Origin: CAWUFC02 sp963921335
GTDB lineage: Bacteria; Pseudomonadota; Gammaproteobacteria; Pseudomonadales; Halieaceae
Direction of reading: 5' to 3'
DNA: 64,000 nucleotides
Assembly (NCBI GenBank): GCA_963921335.3
Contig: CAWUFC020000002.1
Span: forward strand, 1,674,001-1,738,000
A program made the translations under genes and the position numbers. Shown here piece after piece: positions 27,845 through 37,223 of this stretch. The notes below the pieces were generated by a model that was not told the origin of the DNA, ran no database searches, and saw only the letters and a program-made list of their open reading frames with translations. Within the stretch, counting starts at the first letter, position 1. Every line of letters begins with the position of its first letter.

Positions 27845-28600
27845 ATGTTGCTTGCAGATAAAAGCGCCTTGGTTACCGGCTCCGGCATGGGCATCGGCCG
27901 AGCTATTGCCGAAGCCTGCGCGCGTGAAGGCGCCAGCGTCGTGGTCGCCGATTTTAACGAAGAGGCTGGCAATGAAACCGTGGCACTGATTGAGGCTGCC
28001 GGTGGCAACGCGGCCTTCATACACTGTGACGTCAGTGACGAAAGTCTGGTCTCCGCCATGGTGGAGTTTGCCGTGAACACCTTCGGCAGCTTGGATCTGG
28101 CAGTGAACAGTGCCGCCCTGTCGCGAGGCAGCGGACCCATTCACACGTTTGAAAAGCCAGTCTGGGACCAGACCGTCGACATGTGTCTGACCAACACCTG
28201 GCTATGCATGAAGTACGAGCTGGCGCATATGCTGGAAAATGGCAGTGGCGCTATCGTCAATATATCTTCCAATGCCTCCCTGCGTGGGCAGATGTACAAC
28301 ACAGCTTACGCGGCGGCCAAAAGCGGCGTTAACATCCTGACCAAAAGCTCTGCCTCCGAATACGGCCGCAAAGGCATTCGCATCAATGCAGTTTCCCCGG
28401 GCACGATTCGCACGCCCGGGGTTGAAAAATACATGGAAGACGAGCCCAAGCAAGGTGCGATGTTACTGCAGTCCATGCCCATGCAAAGACTGGGCGAGCC
28501 TGAAGAGATCGCTGAGGCCGTGGTGTTCCTGCTGTCGGACCGAGCCTCTTATATTACCGGTCAGGTTCTATCTGTAGACGGAGGCCAAGCCGTACGCTAA
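27845..28600 (+). CDS. Short-chain dehydrogenase/reductase (SDR)
   Basis: A classical 251-residue SDR: cofactor loop TGSGMGIG near residues 11-18, NSAALS in place of NNAG, catalytic Ser in NISSNAS, YAAAKSG with Tyr and Lys, and the C-terminal SVDGGQAV end. An Asp after strand 2 (VADFNEEAG) favours NAD+. GAGGAGGAAA sits ideally before the ATG, so translation should be strong. The substrate is probably a secondary alcohol or 3-hydroxyacyl group. A terminator follows. Confidence 0.9.
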   Translation: MLLADKSALVTGSGMGIGRAIAEACAREGASVVVADFNEEAGNETVALIEAAGGNAAFIHCDVSDESLVSAMVEFAVNTFGSLDLAVNSAALSRGSGPIHTFEKPVWDQTVDMCLTNTWLCMKYELAHMLENGSGAIVNISSNASLRGQMYNTAYAAAKSGVNILTKSSASEYGRKGIRINAVSPGTIRTPGVEKYMEDEPKQGAMLLQSMPMQRLGEPEEIAEAVVFLLSDRASYITGQVLSVDGGQAVR

Positions 28601-28649
28601 GTCTCACTACAAACAACTACATCTCTCGCCTTCCAGCGCGGAGACAAAC

Positions 28650-28680
28650 AAAAAAGGGCCGCTATGCGGCCCTTTCTCGT
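28650..28680. terminator. Bidirectional intrinsic terminator
   Basis: Bases 28656-28662 pair with 28666-28672 (GGGCCGC/GCGGCCC, loop TAT), extended by AAA/TTT arms, with an A-run to the left and T-run to the right. It lies between the convergent SDR and isocitrate lyase genes and can serve both. Confidence 0.88.
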
Positions 28681-28701
28681 TGAAGCTTATGCTTCGTTGA
28701 A

Positions 28702-30297
28702 TCAGCCGAACTGATTCATGGTGTTGTCGGCACCACCCGCTTTCAGGGCAGCATCACCAGCAAAGTACTCTTTGTGGTCGTCGCCCATGTCGGAGCCGGC
28801 CATGTTCTGGTGCTTAACGCAGGCGATACCCTGACGGATTTCCTTGCGCTGTACGCCAGCCACGTAGCCCAGCATACCCTGGTCGCCGAAGTACTCCTTG
28901 GCCAGGTTGTCGGTAGACAGGGCGGCAGTGTGGTAAGTCGGCAGGGTAATCAGGTGGTGGAAGATACCCGCTTCACGAGCAGCGTCCGCCTGGAAGGTGC
29001 GAATCTTGTCATCCGCAGCGGCAGCCAGCTCAGTCTCGTCGTAATCAGCACTCATCAGCGCGTCGCGATCGTAGGCAGAAACGTCCTTGCCTTCTTCACT
29101 CCAGGCATCAAATACCTGCTGACGGAAGTTCAGGGTCCAGTTGAAGGACGGGCTGTTGTTGTAAACCAGCTTGGCATCGGGCACGACTTCACGAACGCGG
29201 TTAACCATGGCGGCAATCTGGCCAACGTGAGGCTTCTCGGTTTCGATCCACAGCAGGTCAGCACCATTCTGCAGAGAGGTAATGCAATCCAGTACCACGC
29301 GGTCTTCACCGGTGCCCTTACGGAACTGGTACAGGTTTGAAGGCAGACGCTTCGGACGCATCAGCTGATCGTGGTACTTGATGATCACGTCGCCATGATC
29401 CATGTCGGCGGGGTCCAGCTCTTCCATATCCAGGAAGCTGTTGTACTGGTCACCCAGGTCGCCCGGCTCGTGAGTCACAGCGATCTGCTTGGTCAGGCCA
29501 GCACCGAGTGAGTCGGTACGAGCAACGATGATGCCATCTTCAACGCCCAGTTCCATGAAGGCGTAGCGAACGGCGCGGATCTTGGCCAGGAAGTCATCGT
29601 GAGGCACGGTCACTTTACCGTCCTGGTGACCACACTGCTTCTCGTCAGAGACCTGGTTCTCGATCTGGATGGCACAGGCGCCAGCTTCGATCATTTTCTT
29701 GGCCAACAGATAGGTGGCTTCTTCGTTGCCAAAACCGGCGTCGATGTCGGCAATGATCGGCACCACGTGAGTCTGGTAGCTGTCGATCTGGTTCTGAACA
29801 TCTTTCGCCGCAACGTCGTCACCTGCTTCACGGGCAGCGTCCAGCGCGCGGAACAAGCCGCCCAGCTCGCGGGCGTCAGCCTGGCGCAGGAAGGTGTACA
29901 GCTCTTCAATCAGGTCAGCAACAGAAGTCTTCTCGTGCATAGACTGATCGGGCAGCGGACCGAACTCACTGCGCAGTGCAGCGATCATCCAGCCAGACAG
30001 GTACAGGTAGCGCTTGTCGGTGCTGTTGAAGTGCTTCTTGATAGAGATCAGCTTCTGCTGACCGATAAAACCGTGCCAGCAACCCAGTGACTGGGTGTAC
30101 TTGCTGGTGTCGGCATCATAATCTGCCATATCTTTGCGCATGATACCGGCGGTGTACTTGGCGATATCGATACCGGTCTTGAAGCGGTTCTGCAGACGCA
30201 TACGCGCCACGTATTCCGGGCTAATGGCATCCCAGGTTTCGCCGGCGTTGGCAATGGGGCCAGCGGCTGCGTCTATTTCCTGATTGTAGTTGCTCAT
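28702..30297 (-). CDS. aceA: Isocitrate lyase, long form
   Basis: The 531-residue protein matches the long isocitrate lyases found in Pseudomonas and relatives. The catalytic loop reads EKQCGHQDGKV, the equivalent of KKCGH in the short form; DIDAGFGNEEATY supplies metal-site acidic residues. It splits isocitrate into glyoxylate and succinate, needed to grow on acetate and fatty acids. AAGGA stands seven bases before the ATG. The 250-base gap upstream (30298-30547) is AT-rich in its middle and must hold the promoters of this gene and the divergent DUF3604 gene; I see no clear operator there. Confidence 0.94.
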   Translation of the reverse strand: MSNYNQEIDAAAGPIANAGETWDAISPEYVARMRLQNRFKTGIDIAKYTAGIMRKDMADYDADTSKYTQSLGCWHGFIGQQKLISIKKHFNSTDKRYLYLSGWMIAALRSEFGPLPDQSMHEKTSVADLIEELYTFLRQADARELGGLFRALDAAREAGDDVAAKDVQNQIDSYQTHVVPIIADIDAGFGNEEATYLLAKKMIEAGACAIQIENQVSDEKQCGHQDGKVTVPHDDFLAKIRAVRYAFMELGVEDGIIVARTDSLGAGLTKQIAVTHEPGDLGDQYNSFLDMEELDPADMDHGDVIIKYHDQLMRPKRLPSNLYQFRKGTGEDRVVLDCITSLQNGADLLWIETEKPHVGQIAAMVNRVREVVPDAKLVYNNSPSFNWTLNFRQQVFDAWSEEGKDVSAYDRDALMSADYDETELAAAADDKIRTFQADAAREAGIFHHLITLPTYHTAALSTDNLAKEYFGDQGMLGYVAGVQRKEIRQGIACVKHQNMAGSDMGDDHKEYFAGDAALKAGGADNTMNQFG

Positions 30298-30547
30298 GGC
30301 TACATCCTTTTCTGGTGTATCAGTAATGAATGGCGGGCAGTGTAATGACTCAGGCTGTATAAATTAACTAAATACGGTTTATTCTTGTTATTCACAAAGC
30401 AAATACAAAGGAATGCAGTTGGCAAATATCGCCATTTCATGCGGGTTTGGGGGTAAATGTTGGCTTACATTGTGGGAAAGAACTAGTATTAGTACCACTT
30501 TCCGCCTCGGCACGAAGGCGGGATAACAATAACAATGAGGGGAAACC

Positions 30548-32419
30548 ATGCATCGTAGATCGCTTTTAGCGGGACTGTTCAGCGCCAGCCTGACGCTGGT
30601 AGCCAGCGCGGCTGACGACAAACAACTGCTGTGGGGCGACACCCACCTGCACACCAATTTCTCGTTCGACGCCTATCTGAACAACAATCTGAGTGCGGAC
30701 CCCGATACGGCTTACCGTTACGCCAAGGGTCTGCCCGTGGTTCACCCCTATCACCAGGCCCGTGTGCAAATCGAAACCCCACTGGATTTTTTGGTGGTGT
30801 CTGATCATGCGGTCTACCTGGGCGTCATGAAGGAAGTACACACCAACGGCGTGGATACTGAAGGCTACGGCTGGTGGGATTCTCTGATATTCAAGGTCGG
30901 GGCCTGGCTCCTGAACCGGGCAATTGACCGGGGCGAGGGACGGGAGTTCTTTACCAACGTGCTGCCACCGCCCACGCAGTCGCCCAGAGAGGCCGCGTTG
31001 GATACCGAGAGTTTGACCGAGCGCGGCGGTGCCATGCCGGATATGCGCGCCGCACAGGTCTCGGCCTGGCAGGCCATTGCCGATTTCGCCGATCAACACA
31101 ATGAGCCCGGCAACTTCACTGCCCTGATTGGCTGGGAATGGAGCTCTATTCCCTCAGGCGCCAATTTGCACCGGGTAGTCATCACCGATGGAGACGCCGC
31201 CTCAGCCAAGACCTACCAACCTTTCAGCACCGCCGACAGCATGTTCCCCGAGGACCTGTGGGACTGGCTGGATGAGACCAGTGCATCAGCGGACGCGGAC
31301 TTTATCGCGATTCCACACAACTCCAATATCTCCAAGGGTTATATGTTTGATGAGGATAGCCTGCGCGGCGCGCCTTTTACCGACGAATACCTGGCCCAGC
31401 GTATGAAGTGGGAGCGCATCGTCGAGATCACGCAGATCAAAGGTGATTCGGAAACTCACCCGGACCTCTCGCCCGACGATGAGTTTGCCGACTTTGAAAC
31501 CTATCCCTACTACATCCAAAACGGCTACACCCCCTATAAAGCTGACGTGGGTGATTACGTACGCTCGGCCCTCAAGCGCGGGCTCAGCATAGGCGAGGAC
31601 ACAGGCATCAACCCCTACCAGTTCGGCGTAATCGGCTCCACCGATGCCCACACCTCGCTGCCCAGCGCAGAGGAGTCAAACTTCTGGGGCAAGCTGGCGA
31701 CAGACTCGATTCCCGCCAACAAGCAGGGCAACTGGGCTGAGACCAATTACCCACAAACCAGCGGCTGGGCCATGTCGGCCTCCGGGCTGGCCGCAGTCTG
31801 GGCAAAAGAAAATACCCGAGAAGCCATTCTGGCTGCCATGAAGCGCCGCGAAACCTATGCTACCAGCGGCCCGAGGATCGGCGTGCAATTCTTCGGGGCA
31901 GCGGAGTTTACCGACGAAGACCTGAGCGCAGCCGACCTGTATCAGCACGCGACCAGCAAGGGTGTACCCATGGGCGGAGAACTGGCAAACCTGGATGATG
32001 CACCCAGCTTTATCGTCACTGCCAGCAAGGACCCGGTAGACGCCAATCTTGATCGCATCCAGATCGTAAAAGGCTGGCTGGATAGTGACGGCGAGCAGCA
32101 TGAGAAGGTCTACAACGTGGCCTGGTCGGGTGACCGCGAGCTCGACAGTGATGGTAAATTGCCCCCAGTAGGCAACACGGTCGATATCACCACGGCCACT
32201 TACACCAATAGCATTGGCGCCGAACAGCTCAGCGCGGTGTGGCAAGACCCGAGTTTCGATCCTGCAGAGAAGGCCTTCTACTACGTGCGTGTGCTGCAAA
32301 TACCAACACCTCGCCATTCTCTTTACGATGCCCTGGCACTGGAGATGGAACACGCCACCGACCAACCTGACACGATCCAGGAGCGCGCCTACACGTCCTC
32401 GATTTGGTATACACCGTAG
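30548..32419 (+). CDS. DUF3604 protein, exported, PHP-like metal fold (second copy)
   Basis: Paralogue of the product at 14465: metal motif GDTHLHT at 30-36, FSFDAY, VVSDHAVYLG, IPHNSN and GSTDAHT. The N-terminus HRRSLLAGLFSASL followed by Ala-rich sequence looks like a signal peptide with a twin-arginine character, instead of the lipobox of the first copy. GAGGGG lies close before the ATG. It heads a same-strand run of GST, SnoaL, DHFR-like, DM13 and GNAT genes. Reaction unknown; a periplasmic phosphoester or ester hydrolase is possible from the fold. Confidence 0.82.
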   Translation: MHRRSLLAGLFSASLTLVASAADDKQLLWGDTHLHTNFSFDAYLNNNLSADPDTAYRYAKGLPVVHPYHQARVQIETPLDFLVVSDHAVYLGVMKEVHTNGVDTEGYGWWDSLIFKVGAWLLNRAIDRGEGREFFTNVLPPPTQSPREAALDTESLTERGGAMPDMRAAQVSAWQAIADFADQHNEPGNFTALIGWEWSSIPSGANLHRVVITDGDAASAKTYQPFSTADSMFPEDLWDWLDETSASADADFIAIPHNSNISKGYMFDEDSLRGAPFTDEYLAQRMKWERIVEITQIKGDSETHPDLSPDDEFADFETYPYYIQNGYTPYKADVGDYVRSALKRGLSIGEDTGINPYQFGVIGSTDAHTSLPSAEESNFWGKLATDSIPANKQGNWAETNYPQTSGWAMSASGLAAVWAKENTREAILAAMKRRETYATSGPRIGVQFFGAAEFTDEDLSAADLYQHATSKGVPMGGELANLDDAPSFIVTASKDPVDANLDRIQIVKGWLDSDGEQHEKVYNVAWSGDRELDSDGKLPPVGNTVDITTATYTNSIGAEQLSAVWQDPSFDPAEKAFYYVRVLQIPTPRHSLYDALALEMEHATDQPDTIQERAYTSSIWYTP

Positions 32420-32421
32420 GC

Positions 32422-33579
32422 ATGCCGGGAGAAGACCTCACCTATGGGGTTGAGGCTTCGCCCTTCCTACTGAAAATGGAGGCCTGCCTTAACTATCTGG
32501 GCCGACCCTTCCGACGCCTGCCCAGGGACGGCGGTCGACTGGAAAACTTCCGACAGTTCGCCTCCCTCAACCGGGCAAGGAAAAACGGCACGATTCAACG
32601 CTATCCGGGTATGGATGCTGAGCTGGATGAATACCCGGGCGTGCCCTTCTACAAACCTGCCGGTTCAGATTTGCAGTATGACTCCTCAGGTATGGCGCTA
32701 TGGCTGGACCAACAATCCAGCGATCCTGCCTGCCACTTCTTCCCCAGTGAACCTCGACTGCGCTTTATGGCACAGCTGATTGACGAGGCCTTTGACGAAT
32801 TTGGCCTGTACATGGTGCACCACAACCGTTGGGTAACATCTGCCTCGGACACCCAAATGCCCGACACATTCGCCGAGGAAATGGGTCGCCTGTTTCCTTG
32901 GCCAATCAAGGGGTCCTTACACAGAAAGATCGGCCCACGGCAAACCCGGCGCACCAATTACCTGTTCAGTATTGCGCCGGAAGGATTCACTGCCGATGTT
33001 CTGCCCCATGGCCCACCCCCTTCGCGTGCAGGCTTTCCACCAACTCACCGCTTGCTCGATGAGGCCTGGCACGATTACCTGTCAGCCACGGAATTCCTGC
33101 TTGCCCAACAGCCGTACCTGCTCGGGGAACGCTTTACCATCGCTGACGCCAGCGCCTATGGCCAGCTCAGTATGAACCTGATCGATCCTGGCGCCGCCAG
33201 CATCATTGAGTCGAGGGCACCGCGTACCTTCCAGTGGCTGATGGATATACGCGATGGCAAGCACAGCGGCGGCAGTGGTGAATTGCGGGCAGATGCTGCG
33301 CTGGCACCGCTCATCACACTGATCGGTGAAACCTTTATCCCCTTGATGGAACAAAACTACAGTGCCTGGGAGTACGCCAAAGCGCAGGGCCAGCGCCTCT
33401 TCAATGAGGCGGCCTTTGATCGCGGCGAGGCACTGTATGACGGTGAGTTGCGCGGCCACCCATTCCGGTCCGTAGTAAAGACTTTCCAGGTCAGAGTGTG
33501 GAAAGACCTGCAATCAAGCTGGCAACAGCTGTCCAGTGAGCCGCTTACGACCAGCGCACTGCTAGACTGTCTGGAGTGA
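32422..33579 (+). CDS. Glutathione S-transferase family protein, extended
   Basis: From the ATG at 32422, two bases after the DUF3604 stop, the product is 385 residues, far longer than a classical GST (about 200-220). The start (ASPFLLKMEACLNYLGRPFR) matches the thioredoxin-like GST N-domain, with Ser rather than Cys at the active position. The segment LLGERFTIADASAYGQL is the classical alpha-helical C-domain N-capping region. The extra length lies between the domains and at the end. A frame from 32404 would overlap the preceding gene. Substrate unknown. Confidence 0.75.
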   Translation: MPGEDLTYGVEASPFLLKMEACLNYLGRPFRRLPRDGGRLENFRQFASLNRARKNGTIQRYPGMDAELDEYPGVPFYKPAGSDLQYDSSGMALWLDQQSSDPACHFFPSEPRLRFMAQLIDEAFDEFGLYMVHHNRWVTSASDTQMPDTFAEEMGRLFPWPIKGSLHRKIGPRQTRRTNYLFSIAPEGFTADVLPHGPPPSRAGFPPTHRLLDEAWHDYLSATEFLLAQQPYLLGERFTIADASAYGQLSMNLIDPGAASIIESRAPRTFQWLMDIRDGKHSGGSGELRADAALAPLITLIGETFIPLMEQNYSAWEYAKAQGQRLFNEAAFDRGEALYDGELRGHPFRSVVKTFQVRVWKDLQSSWQQLSSEPLTTSALLDCLE

Positions 33580-33601
33580 AGATAGCCCTGGGAAATAACC
33601 A

Positions 33602-34042
33602 ATGAAGCTTGAGACGCTGATCGCCGAGCGCGAGATTTATCGGGCACTGGTGCAATTTGCCAGGGCCATGGATAACAGGGACTGGGACCAGCTGCTGGAC
33701 CTGATGACAGAGGATGCAACTGGCAGCCTGGGCACCGGCGAGCTGGATAGTCCGCAGGCGATTGTCTCGCTGATCCGTGTGTATCTCGACGGCTGCGGCA
33801 CCACCCAGCACCTGCTGGGCAATATCCTGATTGACGTGCATGGCGATACCGCAACCAGCACAGCCTATGTGAGTGACATGCACCTGGCCGCTGGCGATGG
33901 GCCCGACCGCACTTTCCGGACTCTGGGTGAGTACACGGACCAGTGGCTGTGTCGCGACGGCGTCTGGCTGATTAAGCGAAGGGACAAGAACAACCGCGCC
34001 ACTGTCGGTGATATGTCAGTGTTCTCAGCAAAGGACCAGTGA
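33602..34042 (+). CDS. SnoaL-like/NTF2-fold protein (second)
   Basis: A 146-residue cone-fold protein: helix EREIYRALVQFARAMDNRDW, the loop LMTEDATG, then strands ending in WLCRDGVWLIKRRD. Like the product at 16450 it lies downstream of a DUF3604 gene, suggesting that the two families cooperate, perhaps on the same lipid-like substrate. No catalytic assignment is possible. It is 22 bases after the GST gene and three bases ahead of the DHFR-like gene. Confidence 0.72.
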   Translation: MKLETLIAEREIYRALVQFARAMDNRDWDQLLDLMTEDATGSLGTGELDSPQAIVSLIRVYLDGCGTTQHLLGNILIDVHGDTATSTAYVSDMHLAAGDGPDRTFRTLGEYTDQWLCRDGVWLIKRRDKNNRATVGDMSVFSAKDQ

Positions 34043-34045
34043 TCA

Positions 34046-34618
34046 GTGAAATGTTCTGTATTCATCGCCACCAGCGCTGACGGCTATATCGCGACCGAGG
34101 ATGGCGATGTCAGCTGGCTGGACAGTGCGGGTGATCAGAGTGCAGACCTGGGCGCGTCAGCTGATATGGGCTTCGGTGAGTTTATGACCTCTGTCGATTG
34201 CCTGTTAATGGGTCGGAACACGCTGGAGAAGCTGATCAGCTTCGATTTATCTGAAGACAGCTGGCCCTATGGCAATACCCGGATCATTGGCCTGAGCAGC
34301 AGCCTGAATGAGGTTCCCGGGTGGCTGGGCACCAAAGTCGAGCTGTTTTCCGGTGCTATCGCCAGCTTGCTGGCGCAATTGGAGGACGAAGGCCATCAGC
34401 ATGCCTATGTGGATGGTGGCGCACTGATCACCTCATTCCTGAATGCAGGGCTGATCGATCACATCATCCTAACCCAGGCCCCCGTATTGCTGGGATCAGG
34501 TATTCCTCTGTTTAGAACTCTGGAACGCAAACTAGCTCTAAAGGAGGCAAGTGCCGAGGCGTATGCCAACGGCTTTATCCAGTTTCGCTACCAGGTCAGT
34601 TACTCGGAGCCAACATGA
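34046..34618 (+). CDS. Dihydrofolate reductase family protein (RibD C-terminal type)
   Basis: GTG-started, 190 residues. The N-terminus CSVFIATSADGYIATEDGDVSWL is the characteristic opening of the RibD-C/YyaP subgroup of the DHFR superfamily, followed by LMGRNTLEK and HAYVDGGALI. Such proteins use NADPH, but most have no proven substrate; they are not the essential FolA. The stop overlaps the DM13 gene by four bases. Confidence 0.78.
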   Translation: MKCSVFIATSADGYIATEDGDVSWLDSAGDQSADLGASADMGFGEFMTSVDCLLMGRNTLEKLISFDLSEDSWPYGNTRIIGLSSSLNEVPGWLGTKVELFSGAIASLLAQLEDEGHQHAYVDGGALITSFLNAGLIDHIILTQAPVLLGSGIPLFRTLERKLALKEASAEAYANGFIQFRYQVSYSEPT

Positions 34619-35094
34619 AAACTTCTACCGCATTCCTGCTCTCAGCCTCACATATCGGCTTTCTTGCTGTGGGATTCGCACTCGGTATTTATCTACTGCC
34701 AATCCTGACAGCGCCTCCATCACCGCAGGCCGCAGACATTGCTTTAGTTGCAGAACGCAGCGAGTACTCAGCTGAATTCTCCAGGGAGCGACTAGACAGC
34801 GATGCCCTGCACTGGGGGGAAGGCACTTTCACAATCGGCGATGGCACCGCCAGTTTTGCCGGGACACTGGCCCCGGGGCCTGACTACCGGCTGTATCTGT
34901 CACCAAAATACGTTGAGACGGAGGCCGCGTTCAATGAACTGAAACAGATCATGGTGGAAGTAGGTAGCATCAAAACCTTTGATGGATTTGTTCTGCAATT
35001 GCCAGCCGGTGTTGATCCGGGCCAATACACCACCGCCGTGGTTTGGTGTGAAACCTTCGGCCAATTCATTACCTCCGGGCAATACCAGCCATGA
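34615..35094 (+). CDS. DM13-domain exported/anchored protein
   Basis: A 159-residue protein with one N-terminal hydrophobic segment (about 7-30) and a DM13 domain: GEGTFTIGDG, then a YRLYLSP strand, FVLQLPAG and the closing AVVWCETFGQFITSGQ with its single Cys. DM13 domains are thought to work in redox or electron transfer outside the cytoplasm; this is a proposal from other organisms. Coupled by ATGA overlaps to both neighbours. Confidence 0.77.
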   Translation: MKTSTAFLLSASHIGFLAVGFALGIYLLPILTAPPSPQAADIALVAERSEYSAEFSRERLDSDALHWGEGTFTIGDGTASFAGTLAPGPDYRLYLSPKYVETEAAFNELKQIMVEVGSIKTFDGFVLQLPAGVDPGQYTTAVVWCETFGQFITSGQYQP

Positions 35095-35546
35095 CGACGG
35101 GTATTGAGCGCGTCGAGCCGAATACCGCGCTGAACTATCTGGAACTGTTGTTACTCGCCGACCCGTCTGAGCAGGCCATCAGGACATATCTGCCAGCCTC
35201 CACGGTAATCACCTACCAGGAAAACAACGAGGTGCTGGGCCTGTTGGTACTGTATCCACGTGGCCAATGTCCGGAAATAAAAAATGTTGCCGTTTCCCCA
35301 CACTCCCAGGGTAAAGGTATTGGCACACGACTCATTGAGGCGGCATTCGAAGCCGCCCGCTCAGCTGGCGCCGATTGTCTGGAGATAGGCACTGGCAATT
35401 CCAGCTTGCGACAGCTGGCACTTTACCAACGCTGCGGATTCCGCATAGTGAGAATAGAGCGCGACTTCTTTGCTGACTATCCGGAGCCTATCATTGAGGA
35501 TGGCATCCGCTGCCTCGACCTGGTGATACTGCGAGCGAGGCTATAA
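35091..35546 (+). CDS. GNAT-family N-acetyltransferase
   Basis: A 151-residue single GNAT domain: the acetyl-CoA loop is in VSPHSQGKGIGTRLIE (the family Q/RxxGxG/A signature), preceded by the strand PEIKNVAV and followed by the YQRCGFRI segment. It transfers an acetyl group to an amine of unknown identity in the cytosol. Last gene of the run that starts with DUF3604; the ATG overlaps the DM13 stop. It converges with the EamA gene without an evident terminator. Confidence 0.82.
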   Translation: MTTGIERVEPNTALNYLELLLLADPSEQAIRTYLPASTVITYQENNEVLGLLVLYPRGQCPEIKNVAVSPHSQGKGIGTRLIEAAFEAARSAGADCLEIGTGNSSLRQLALYQRCGFRIVRIERDFFADYPEPIIEDGIRCLDLVILRARL

Positions 35547-35591
35547 ACGCCAACACGAGACCAGATTAGCCGCTTTCGTAACATTGGCGAC

Positions 35592-36482
35592 CTAAAACAT
35601 CAGCAACAGGACCAAAACACTGCCTGCAATGGCCAGCAAGCCCGTGGCCTCACGCAGCTTGATGCGCTCCCTGAAAACCAGCGTGGTAACCAGCATCGCG
35701 AACAGCAACTCGATCTGGCCCAGCGCTCGCACTAATGCTGCATCCTGATAACTGACGGCTGTATACCAACCGATCGAACCCACACAGCTGCTGGCGCCAA
35801 TAAAGATGACCAGCCAGCGCTGTCGCCACAGCAGACGAAGTTGCTTGGCGTCGTTGGCAACCACCCAGATAAGGCAAACCATACTCTGCAGGCTTACCGT
35901 GAACACCAGGATAAATGCGGCACTCATCATGGGTTCATACGGCAGGGCCAGGCTGGCTTCTCTCAGCCAGAGCGAAGTCAGCGCAAAACCGAGACCTGAC
36001 AGCAAGCCATAACTGACACCGGGCAGATCAATGCGCTGAGCAGTGCCGGGAAAGCCAATCACAATCACGCCAGCAACCCCGATCAGGATGGCCAGCCAGG
36101 CCAGGGGCAATAACAGGGCGCCAAAAAAAACTGCACCCAACACCGCCGTCATCAGGGCTTCGGTCTTGGACAGCACGGTGCCAACGGCAAAGTTTCGCAT
36201 GCCAAGCACTTTGACCAGGCAGACCGTACCGGCAATCTGGGCCAAACTGGCCAGCGCGGCATAAACCAGGAACCTGGCATCAAGCAGGCCGTTCCATGAG
36301 ATAACGCTCTGCTCAGTCGCCAGCAACGCATAGAGATAGACCACGGCGAAAGGCAGGCCCAACAGATAGCGAGCAAGCGTAGCCGCCATGGCGCTGACCG
36401 TACCAGACAGATGTTTCTGCGCGGCGGTACGTATCGTTTGCATGGCCGCAGCAAGCAGCGTGAACAGTATCCAGGGTTCCAT
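35592..36482 (-). CDS. EamA/DMT-superfamily transporter
   Basis: The 296-residue protein has about ten transmembrane helices in two EamA repeats, the standard build of drug/metabolite transporters; the last helix ends at the stop. GAGGAGG sits before the ATG. The substrate cannot be told from sequence, but amino acids and related metabolites are common for this family. Flanked on the left by the GNAT run and separated by 97 bases from the FecR gene on the right. Confidence 0.85.
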   Translation of the reverse strand: MEPWILFTLLAAAMQTIRTAAQKHLSGTVSAMAATLARYLLGLPFAVVYLYALLATEQSVISWNGLLDARFLVYAALASLAQIAGTVCLVKVLGMRNFAVGTVLSKTEALMTAVLGAVFFGALLLPLAWLAILIGVAGVIVIGFPGTAQRIDLPGVSYGLLSGLGFALTSLWLREASLALPYEPMMSAAFILVFTVSLQSMVCLIWVVANDAKQLRLLWRQRWLVIFIGASSCVGSIGWYTAVSYQDAALVRALGQIELLFAMLVTTLVFRERIKLREATGLLAIAGSVLVLLLMF

Positions 36483-36578
36483 GATGCCCTCCTCTCAAGA
36501 GCAGCATGGCATCCTATTTATTATAAAAGCAGTGAATTGTTTTTATCCAAAGCATTCCTGCTTGGAATGCCCTGCTTG

Positions 36579-37223
36579 TTACTCCAGGCTGACCGCTGCA
36601 ATCGCCTTCTGCAGCTTCTCGTCTGGCCAGATTTTAGGGGGCGTTGGCGTCAGGTCATCGCGACTCACCGTGGTACCCCAGTTTTTATCCAGCTCAACAC
36701 GGCCACCCTCGGCGACGACATAGACACCTTTACCATCCAGCACGGTGACATCCAGCTGGTCACCGAAGATAAAACCACCCCAGAAGTCGGTGCCTCGAAT
36801 CCCGATGGTTGCCACCGGAGTACGCACTTCAAAAACCGGTGTGGCCACTTTACCCAGGGCGCCGGTAATCGCCCTGAAAGCTCCTTTGATGAATGTCAGG
36901 GAAGCAGAACCCTCATTGCCATCCCAGCGATAATCACTAAACAGGAATTCTGAACTGCGACCTAAGGTCAGCACAGAGCCATCGATGAGGCTGGCAGAGA
37001 ATAATCCATCGTCACCCGTCAGCAGGCGGTCATCCCGATGTATTTCATCGCCCACAGCCACAGGGAGGGAGCTATCGCCGCGAATCACACTGAGCTCGCC
37101 ACGAGCGTAGCTCACGGTGCCGATCATCTCGGCCCAGGCCTGCTGCGACAGCAGGCCCAAAAGGCCAAGAACAATGGCGGTAGCTGAGCTAGTCAGCCAC
37201 CGCTTCAAAGGAGTCAAAACCAT
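36579..37223 (-). CDS. Exported FecR-domain protein
   Basis: From the ATG at 37223 the product is 214 residues with a signal peptide (cleavage near AWA-EM) and a FecR domain: GTVSYARGELSVIRGD, then VGDEIHRDDRLLTGDDG, and VRTPVATIGIRGTDFW. That last block is the hallmark of stand-alone exported FecR proteins, which are not anti-sigma factors with a helix-turn-helix partner. The start overlaps the end of the lipocalin-like gene by 35 bases. Role unknown. Confidence 0.78.
   Translation of the reverse strand: MVLTPLKRWLTSSATAIVLGLLGLLSQQAWAEMIGTVSYARGELSVIRGDSSLPVAVGDEIHRDDRLLTGDDGLFSASLIDGSVLTLGRSSEFLFSDYRWDGNEGSASLTFIKGAFRAITGALGKVATPVFEVRTPVATIGIRGTDFWGGFIFGDQLDVTVLDGKGVYVVAEGGRVELDKNWGTTVSRDDLTPTPPKIWPDEKLQKAIAAVSLE

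Noticed and set aside
30482..30493. ACTA-GTAT-TAGT palindrome in the gap before the second DUF3604 gene
   Set aside because: Too short and AT-rich to separate from chance in a promoter region.
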